Assembly (NCBI GenBank): GCA_021399435.1
Contig: JAJTUP010000100.1
Location: 62,001 to 126,000, forward strand
Direction: 5' to 3'
Origin: Diaporthe sp. PMI_573
Lineage: Eukaryota > Ascomycota > Sordariomycetes > Diaporthales > Diaporthaceae
DNA length: 64,000 bases
In this document: piece after piece, positions 56,150-64,000 of the stretch
Numbering within the stretch: the first letter of the stretch is position 1
Layout: each line of letters opens with the position of its first letter
Translations under genes and position numbers: made by a program
The notes under the pieces: generated by a model
Seen by the model: only the letters and a program-made list of their open reading frames with translations
What the model was told of the DNA's origin: nothing
The model's database searches: none

Positions 56150-58474
56150 ACGTGGTTCACCAGTCAGCCGTCATTATTACATGCCCGCCACTTTTAACTA
56201 AATCTACTAACTTTAACCAACCCTAGCACCTACTAAGGGCAAGCAAATAAGTAAAAGTTGGTACTAATTGGTGCTAACTGGTCCTAATTACTTATTTTTA
56301 ATTGATTCGGTCAATTTGGAGTTATTAGTGGTGCTATAGTGCTAGTTCGAAGTAGACGACTTTTGGTAGGAAAATTGGCTTCCCTACCAAAATGGAGCAT
56401 TTCAGCCATACAGGATTAACCTTAATCTATACCAGCCAGACCAACTATTTGGGCGGTCTGCCGCGGACTGCTTTAAAATGTACTATTATTTACTTGGAAT
56501 CTGAATAACTAGCCTCTTCTACATCTTCCTTACAAGTTCTCGCATTGTGCCCAGTCTTGCTGTAGTTGTTATATTGTTGTTTAGATGGTCTGCCGCGGAC
56601 CGCCTTATCAGTACTACTAGCTATTTCACTAGCTGGCCGCTTCCCCTTCTCTTTTTCTTTAATTATCACCTGGGATTCCTCAATACTAAGTGCTCTTCCA
56701 AGCTATACTCAGCTCTGTTTAGCCCTCCGGCGTTTGGCGAGGCTGATATTAGCCTTCTTAAGAGTGCGGACCTGATTATTCAAAAGAGTGATCTCATGTA
56801 CCATTGCTTGTATACCCTTTGTAAACTTCTTAACTGCCTGGAGAATTGGTATAGGGGAGCTGCCCTGATGGGTAGATATCCTGCCCTTAATAAAACTTGA
56901 TTGCTGGATAGTCTGGCGGGTGTTGGATGGTGTTTGTGATTCCTATTTAGATGGTGATATAGGGAGGGATTGTACTGGAGTTTGTAGGTGGACATCTAGC
57001 TTGGAAATAATAGAATCTGGGTCCCATGGAGAAATCCCAGCTCCTCTAAACCCAGATTTCATGTTTTCTTTTGTAAAGATCTTGTCGTAAGCTGCCTTGA
57101 ATATAATGAAGAACTTAGACTTGGTGATGTAGTTAATAGAGGCCTGGATAAATAAATTGATCTTATCACCATATACATGCTTTAATGGTGAGTATAATGT
57201 AACATCTAATAGCTAGAGTAGATGAGATGAATGTAGCGGCATGCTAATAGGGATAATGTTGTTTATCTTATAGTACTGCTTAAACTCTGCTGAGACATGG
57301 CTCTCATGGCTATTAAGGATGAGCATCCGGTATATATCCTTTGTCTATTACTTTATATACTTATTGAAGTACTGAATCTATTTGAGACTAGTTATATTAT
57401 CTGTCTACTCATTTAGAGTAGGCTTAATGATCTAGCTTAGTAGGAAGCCTAACTCTATTATCTAGTTAGCAAGGTAGTAGGTACCTTGGATAATTACAAA
57501 TAGTAGGATATATTAGCCCTTTGTATTAATACATTCAATGACTGTTGCCCATTCCTGGTTTCTAGGCTATATAGATTTAGCCTTTCTATATCAATCAGAA
57601 CGTGTAATAATTATTAACGTGGTTATTACGCCCATTATAAAGCTGGTCTTGTTAAAGTTATACAGGTTGTCGTCTATGATGCTATACTTGGCTATCATGT
57701 TGCGGAGTAGGTGGAACTAGTTCCTAATAACCTCTGGATCTTCGTAGAGGGCCCTCTGGTAATCATAAGGCTGATTAAATCTGGTTTTCAAGCTTGGTTG
57801 TATATCTATGAAGCGTCGTGCCTAGTTCTTGCTAACCGGCTTGCCATCACGTGATGCTAGTAGGAGGTTGGCTATATCTTTTATACTAGAAAGTCGTATT
57901 GGAAATCCTCGTGTATCTTGCTTAATGATGTATTGAATAAGCGTTTGCTCTTTAATTTGGTTAAGTTTATGCTTCTTGACGCGTGATTCTTTATGATGTG
58001 GTTGGTTGTTTATCCTGTTGTGTAGGGTAGTTCTGGGAATACTAAAGATCCGAGTAGCCTGAGCTGTATTTAAGGGTTTCTTTTGATTTTTTTTGGAATT
58101 CTTAATTGCCTGAAGTGCTAGTTGGATTTTGTCTTCTTTTGAGTAGATTAGTATTGTAGATGTTGATTTCTAGTGTGTTGAATATTTAAGTAGGTAGAGT
58201 GATGCGTGACTGACGTGAAAAATGGGGACGTGATCTGTACTAATAACATGCCTGCCTACTAAAACCTTAAATCTTTAGACTGGTACTGTAATACTACCAC
58301 AACTCTAAATTGACTGAATTAATTGAAAATAAGTAATTGGGACTAGTTGGTACTAATTGGTGCTAACTTTTACTTATTTGCTTGCCCTTGGTGGGTACTA
58401 GGGTTGGTTAAAGTTGGTAGATTTGGTTAAAAGTGGCGGGCATGTGATAATGACGGCTGACTGGTGAACTATGT
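56150..58474 (-). mobile_element. Pogo/Fot1-type DNA transposon, 2325 bp, TA duplication
   Basis: Flanked by TA (56148-56149 and 58475-58476). Terminal inverted repeats of about 175 bp (56150-56325 and 58299-58474) begin ACGTGGTTCACCAGTCAGCC on the left and, inverted, ACATAGTTCACCAGTCAGCC on the right. The differences between them are mostly transitions. It carries a minus-strand transposase of the DDE_1/pogo superfamily. It is less AT-rich than the host copia element, so it is younger or less RIP-affected. It inserted into the copia gag region. Confidence 0.93.
56532..58170 (-). pseudogene. Pogo-type transposase pseudogene
   Basis: Read on the minus strand: N-terminal helix-turn-helix (AQATRIFSIPRTTLHNRINN), a CENP-B/Tc5-like HTH region (KEQTLIQYIIKQDTRGFPIR, ANLLLASRDGKPVSKN, stop, ARRFIDIQPSLKTRF), then the DDE domain with DDNLYNFNKTSFIMGVI and QEWATVIECINTKG. 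The usual YNFDETGF at the first catalytic Asp reads YNFNKTSF here (codon 57651-57653, Asp to Asn). The neighbouring Glu to Lys and Gly to Ser also fit G-to-A changes. A C-terminal zinc knuckle at 56532-56573 reads YNNYSKTGHNARTC, both first cysteines now Tyr. Several Trp codons are TAG. It cannot be active. Confidence 0.88.
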
Positions 58475-58476
58475 TA

Positions 58477-61400
58477 TAGATTAGGCTTTTAAATATAATT
58501 TAGCTATAATGGCTTCTATAGTAATAACTATTGTTATAGTAATAACTATTATTATAATAATAGCTATTACTAAGATAATGACTATTATCATAGCTATTAT
58601 TAAAAATACTACTTTATATATAATAAAAAAGGATACTAGTCTTTAAACTATATCTTTAAAGAATGTTAGAAAATATATAAGTAGTATTTCTTAATTTATA
58701 AAATTAAGGAGTATTTAATATCTAATATTAAATTTACTTCTTTTCTTATTAACTTTAAAGGACTTAATATTACTTTAGAAGATACTTATAATAAGTATAA
58801 AGACAACCTAAATAATTATAAGGAAGCTTAATAACTTCTTGTTAATACTTTGTTTCTATACTTACTTAGCCCTAATAATATTAATAAGACTAATAATTCT
58901 ATTATCTTAGTAAGTTAATTTATACTAGAAGAAAGATATTCTTATAATAAATTTTAAGGTATTATCCTTAATACTAGTACTATATAATTCTTGACTATTA
59001 GTTATAAATAATACTTGGCTTTAAATTAAGAGAACCCCTCTATTATTATAGATACTAGCTGTATTAGCAAGGCTGTTATTAAATTTAAAAAGGGATTCTA
59101 TCTTACTTTAATTAGTATAATAACTATAAAGATAACTATAAAGCCTATTATCTTTTATATTATAGAGGCTCTAACTTTATTTTTAATATATATCTAAGAT
59201 ATAGATAAGCTAGGGGTCTATTTTTATAATATTACTAATAAATTAGTATTGTTATGGAATTTAGGCCTAGATGTAACTATTCTAGTAACCTAGAAGTAGG
59301 GTTATTTATAGTTCTTTCTAGGAAGCTATAAAGTAGGTATATTTTTTATAGAGAATAAACTTTAATAACTTTATTAATAATTTAGTTACCTAGTAGCTAA
59401 TTATCTTTATTATCTACTTAAGGATACTAGTTATAACCTTAACTTTACTATATTTAAGGTTATTAGTAAATTTTATTATTACTACTAGCTAAAGAGTACT
59501 ACCCTAAGAAGGTTTAAGTTTAACCTAAGGGATAACCATGACTTTAACTATAAGATTATTATTAACATTATATACCTTAATAGCAAGCTAGTACTATATA
59601 TTATAGATTCTAGAATGTCTTTTTAAGCTAGAAAGTTTCTAATATTAATGTTTATAAAAGATACCTAGAAAGCTTTTTAAATAGTCTAGATAGATATATA
59701 TTTAGGTCCTCCTAACTATCTTACTTATAATACTAGTACTAACTTTGCTTTAGTTAAATTTTAAAATAAGGTAAAGATTATAGGGATTATATATAAATAG
59801 GTCCTAATAAAAGCCTATTAATTTATAGGTAAGATTAACCGTTATTATAGACTATTTTAATAAGTATTTAAGATCCTTTATGTAGAATTAAGAGAAATCT
59901 TTTTAGAAGATACTATCTTTTAAATAATAATAAAAGCTATAAATAATACTACTAGCCTAGATAGGCTAGTATCTATTTTACTTATCTTTAGTACTTTTCT
60001 ATGAGTAAATATGGATTTACTACCTATATTATTAATACTTAAATATATTAAGGTAGTTACTAAGGTAATACGAGACTTCTAAAAGTACTATATTAAAAAG
60101 TAGATTACCAAAGCTCTTAGTACTTAAAATAGCCTAGATACTACTAGTATACTAAATATATTATTATAGTTGGAAATATTTATATAGCAAGAAAAGGATA
60201 GCTAGTAAGGTCTATATAAGTTAATAGTAATTAATAAGTATAATATAACTTTTAACCTGCTAAATAGATCTATAAAGTTTAGGTTAACTATTATTCAGGA
60301 ATACTTTTAGGATAACGAGAATCTTATACCTAAGTTCTTATTAGGTAATAAACTAGATATTAGTTTATTACCTACTTTAGATAGTAGTGGGCCTAGAATA
60401 GATTTATTATTTATTTTAGAGACTAGCTAGCCTAAAGCAGGTTTATTACCTACTTTAGACTATACTAGTACCTTAGCCTTGCTATAAAGGAGAGGCTAAC
60501 CTTCTAGATCTAAGAATAAGCTAAAGCTATCTATAACCTTTCTTATTTAGAAGGAAAAGGATAATTATGTTTTATTATTAAAACTTTATTAGGATGGTAT
60601 AATTACAGCTATTAGTAAACTATTTAAAGTATTAGATACTAAAGAGATTAATAATCTTATTACTTAAGGTATCTTTTAATTTAAATAATTTAATTTAAAG
60701 ATTTATAGTACCTTTTAGCTATTTAACTTTTAAATAATACAGGAGATAAAGGAGAAGACTAAAGTTCTCTATAAGAAGTCTTGCTTAATTATTTAGGGGT
60801 ATAGTAATAAGGATAAGAGGAATATCTTTATATAGTTATCTATAATTTAATAAGCTAGTTAATAACTTCTCATTACTATAATATCTAGACTAATCAAGTT
60901 TATTAGTACTAGTATTAAACTATATAATATAATATAAGTATATCTATAATTAAAATTAGAGCTATTTTATAAGATTTTAGCTTAGCTCCTTTCTAAAATA
61001 TAAGCCTAGTACCTAGCTAGTATAATTATAAGAGTAGTAAAGCCTCTCTATAAAATTACTAAAGCTAGAGTTTATTAGTAGACTACCTATTATCATTATT
61101 ACTATAAATAACTATAAATATAAACCTTAATATTTAATCTATATCTTTTAGTATCTACTAGTAGAAAGAATAAATTTATTATTATAAATATGTAGATAGA
61201 TAATACTCTATTACTAGATATATTAAAGTTTTTAGCTTTTAAAGATAAGAAAATTATTAAGGTAGAGCTATAATATAAGCTAAAAGAGAAGCTATTACTA
61301 AAAAAGGTACTTGATTTTAATAGTAATAAGCTAATAATAACCCTAAAAGGAGCTATTTATCTTTAATAAAAGGGTTAAGGTAAGAAGATCATAATAATTA

Positions 61401-62740
61401 ATCTAAAATTATATAACTTTACTTAGAAGTATCTTAAGTAATATACTTGTAATACTTACCTTACCTTAATTTATTAATCTAAGGCTTTATTTAATTTATT
61501 AGTTACTACCTAAGCCTAAATACCTTCTGAAGGTTGGTGGATCGAATGGGAGTCAGGTAGTAGTAGGGTGCACTGAGGTCTTGTTGGGACGCTTGAGAAT
61601 GGTTTGGACAACTTTGTATTGAATTTGAGTGGGCTTCTGTCAGCCCTCCTCACAGTCCCTCCGACATGACCTCAACCCTGGGCACGCTGCGGTTGGCTCT
61701 GGTGTAGGAATGGAGGGGCCGGAAAATTCGGCCCTCAGACCCACTATCTTTGGCTTCAAACAGCCAGCCAACCCTAACCCTGACAGTAACCAAACTAAAT
61801 ATAGATAAACTTCAGAAATCAGGCTATCTAATAAACTAGGTTACATGCTTTTTGGGTAAGAAATAAGGGGAATGCAGAGGTTCGAAGTTAGGGTCTTACA
61901 ATAGCCCAAAAAATCGACTCACGGCCACCAAACTCATCTGCCGGCGCGCACGCCACATAGGCACTTAGCCGAAAAAGTGCTAAGTCTAGGGTAACTCCCT
62001 ATGTAAAGTCTAGGGTAACCCCTTACATGCAGCGCCTATACAAGCGTTTCCGTTTAACATACCTAATAAAGATAATTATACTAAGTTAAATAAATACTTA
62101 AAATAGTAAATAAAGAATCTATTAAGAGGATTATAATACATTATAGTTAACTTAAAGACTACTAAACTAATGGTCTTTATTAATAGTTTTTTTACTAATA
62201 ACTAAGACCTTAGCTCTTAAATTAGCTTTGTGATAATCCTTATTAATAAGAAAATATATAGTATAATATTATAGTATAAGCTCTGAGGAAACATTATATA
62301 CTAGTCTTTTATAAAGTATAAAAAAGTTACTTAAAGTATTTTTACTTTTAAGATTTATGGAATAACTAATAGCTTTGATATAGAAATTGTTCTTTTATTA
62401 ACTCTAAAACTAATTACTAACTAATTAGGTATTAATTAGATATCTCTAATAATCTATACAGATTTCTACTTGCTTTATAAGTATTTAGTAAAGCTAGGGA
62501 CTATTAAGGAAAAGAGACTTATAATTAATATTATATCCCTTTACTAGGTATATAAATGACGAAAAATTGATAAGGTATAATAGATAAATAATAATAATAA
62601 CTTTATGGATACTATAATAAAGGCATCACCAAATAAGGCTTTAAAACGCTTTGTTAATACTAATAAGATAATTATTTAGGTAGAGAGATATGTAGATTAA
62701 AGTATGTAATAAAGTATAGGATGGATTATATAACTAGATA
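58477..62740 (+). pseudogene. Pol pseudogene of the copia element
   Basis: Protease remnant IIIDTSCISKAVIKFKKGF at about 59040-59095 (active DTG reads DTS). Integrase part DIYLGPPNYLTYNTSTNFAL and IYKQVLIKAYQFIGKINRYY (stops read as Gln) at about 59690-59850. Reverse transcriptase from about 60540: LKLYQDGIITAISKLFKVLD, EINNLITQGIF, KSCLIIQGYSNKDKRNIFIQ and VVKPLYKITKARVY. The second Asp of the polymerase pair is Asn (codons 61199-61204, Asp-Asn). RNase H at about 62150-62560: MVFINSFFTNNQDLSSQISF, YTDFYLLYKYLVKLGTIKEK. It is interrupted by the 61526-62059 insertion and by many RIP stops. Confidence 0.85.
61526..62059. mobile_element. 534-bp insertion with TACCT duplication, solo-LTR-like
   Basis: A normal-composition island inside the copia pol. 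TACCT stands on both sides (61521-61525 and 62060-62064), and removing the island plus one TACCT restores the copia frame (AQ.PNKDNYTKLNKYLK). A 5-bp duplication is usual for LTR retrotransposons. The ends are TCTGAAGG and TTTAACA rather than a clean TG...CA, and no open frame is present, so solo LTR is the best but not the only reading. It contains a CCCTAACCCT string at 61773-61782. Confidence 0.75.
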
Positions 62741-62800
62741 TATACGATATAGAGGAAACCGCGTTTTTAGAGGAATTAGCCAAAAGTAGAAAACTACTAG

Positions 62801-64000
62801 TGTGGAATAGGTAGTAGCAATAGCGATAGCTAAAGGCATTGGTTTGAAGTAAACTGCTATAGCTAGTTACTTCTAGCTAGCCAGCTATGGATAGCTGCTT
62901 AGTTATCCTAGGCAGCTAATTAGTAACAAGGATGCTTAGACCAACTACTAGCCTATGTATATTGTAGATTAGTCAGCCTTCTAGCTATACCCTACTTAGG
63001 TGCTTTACTACCTATAAAGGGGTTAGCCAGAAGTATAATAAATACACTAGATAGACCTACCAAATTAAAGCTATCAAGTAGCTACTTTAGTAACCCCTTT
63101 AAGTATACTTAATTACATACCTAACTAATACTGATTAGTAATTACTTGGTAATCTCTGATAGAAAGATATTAAAAGAGGTAGACCTTGTTATTAATATTT
63201 TATACTTTAGTATACGACTAAGCAGGATGGTATCTACGCTATAATCTTTACCAGGCTAGTATACTAATATTTAATATACTTTCTACTAACTAGTGATAAT
63301 TAGCCTTTAGATAACCCAACTCCTCTTAGTAAAAGAAGGATTTAGGACCTATTAGTATATTCCATCATATAAGAAAACACTGTTAAGATTATTATAAATA
63401 CCTACTATAATAATTACATTAATAAAAGCCCTTAAAAGTACTGTTTTAAGGCTACATTGCCTATTTATACCACCAAGAACCTTACTAAATAAATGTGTAA
63501 ATCGATAAAAGCTCTTAGAAACACTCTTTTTCGAGGCTAAAAGAACCCTCTACTAACTATTTGACAATTATCCTACCCCTTTAAATGTTGCTATGGTATG
63601 TATGGTAACTATAACTGTAAGGGGGGCTAGTTAAGAAAATTTGAATAGTTACTATCTAAACGCTATACAAACTATTCACTTGGTCTTATAAACAGTACAT
63701 CCTTTTAGAGCCCCACACTATCTGTAAGGCAACTACCTTCGGAGCCCTACACTACTTATATAGTAACCTATTAGTGCCCTATACTTAAACATTATAAATA
63801 GTTACCTATAAATTAATTATTACTAAAAGGTTTACTATACTTAACTATTACCGAATAGTTATAGGTAAGTCTTTAGAATACTTTCCTATATTAAAGAGTG
63901 TACTATAATATGCTTTTATATTATTTTTCCATTACTTTTAACTAAAACTATTGTTATTTATACCCTTTAAACTACTACTTGCCCTTTTCTATTATTACTT
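62801..64000 (+). repeat. Right copy of 1.2-kb direct repeat (probable 3' LTR, cut by window)
   Basis: Starts TGTGGAAT like the left copy at 52850 and stays in register with it to the last base of the window. It is more AT-rich. In the first 70 bases all differences from the left copy are C-to-T or G-to-A. The true right end lies beyond the window. Confidence 0.92.

Larger units (their letters stand above)
43081..64000. mobile_element. AT-rich, RIP-mutated nested transposon block
   Basis: About 21 kb dominated by A and T, with TpA-rich sequence and stop codons in every frame. It consists of recognisable but degraded LTR retrotransposons and one DNA transposon, interrupted by short islands of normal composition (43239-43723, 46499-46690, parts of 52140-53300, 56400-57000, 61526-62059). 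Comparison of duplicated segments shows nearly pure C-to-T/G-to-A divergence, the signature of repeat-induced point mutation in ascomycetes. No functional host gene is visible. Confidence 0.93.
52850..64000 (+). mobile_element. Ty1/copia element with nested insertions, open at right edge
   Basis: Plus-strand Ty1/copia retrotransposon: left direct repeat 52850-54049 or further (probable 5' LTR), gag-like region from about 54440, pol (protease, integrase, reverse transcriptase, RNase H) and the matching right direct repeat from 62801 to the window end. It is interrupted by a pogo-type transposon (56150-58474) and a 534-bp insertion (61526-62059). Order Pro-IN-RT-RH is the copia order. The RNase H region ends about 65 bases before the right repeat, as expected for a 3' LTR. 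The element start TGTGGAAT has the canonical TG. Confidence 0.82.

Noticed and set aside
61770..61790. CCCTAACCCT strings as telomere repeats (also near 43357 and 44368)
   Set aside because: Only one to two units, each inside transposon-derived sequence; not a telomere or interstitial telomeric array.
43081..64000. CRISPR array or phage-like system
   Set aside because: No short direct repeats with unique spacers; the repeats here are LTRs, TIRs and degenerate minisatellites in a eukaryotic genome.

Overview
The window is nuclear DNA of a filamentous ascomycete, most likely a Sordariomycete. Genes carry 50-130 nt introns with CTAAC-like branch points, and the proteins are typical Pezizomycotina orthologues. 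It splits into two compartments. Bases 1 to about 43,080 are GC-rich, gene-dense euchromatin. From about 43,080 to the end the DNA is AT-rich, full of stop codons and built from nested, mutated retrotransposons.

Gene compartment in order: a fungal F-box-like protein (-); an ABHD12/Bem46-like membrane serine hydrolase (-); Swc3 of the SWR1 complex (+); a small two-exon hypothetical gene (-); a conserved one-TM membrane protein with a PPxY motif (-); N-myristoyltransferase Nmt1 (+); an alpha/beta hydrolase (-); Pal1 (-); the U6 snRNA phosphodiesterase Usb1 (+); the ER thiol oxidase Ero1 (-); Cks1 (-); the RSC bromodomain subunit Rsc4 (+); the ribosome-associated Hsp70 Ssb1 (+); a membrane-anchored alpha/beta hydrolase (+); a DUF1769-type protein (-); an F-box protein of the FBXO31-like kind (-); and an MFS transporter (-). 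These are housekeeping genes in eukaryotic order. There are no operons and no secondary-metabolite cluster. Three divergent pairs share short upstream regions (406-aa protein/nmt1, pal1/usb1, cks1/rsc4), and abhd12-like/swc3 share a longer one.

Repeat compartment: an intact solo LTR with a perfect 5-bp target duplication; an inverted, RIP-mutated relative that belongs to a minus-strand Ty3/gypsy remnant; a plus-strand Ty3/gypsy chromovirus inserted into that remnant's integrase; and a Ty1/copia element flanked by direct repeats of at least 1.2 kb (probable LTRs, the right one cut by the window end). The copia element contains a 2.3-kb pogo/Fot1-type transposon with TA duplication and a 534-bp insertion with TACCT duplication. 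Paired copies differ almost only by C-to-T and G-to-A changes, the signature of repeat-induced point mutation (RIP). Several catalytic residues were lost by exactly such changes.

The most unusual single observation is in ssb1. The only reading that preserves the universally conserved protein needs an intron that starts with AT and ends with AC but looks otherwise like an ordinary major-spliceosome fungal intron. I found no CRISPR array, rRNA, convincing tRNA or new multi-gene system.
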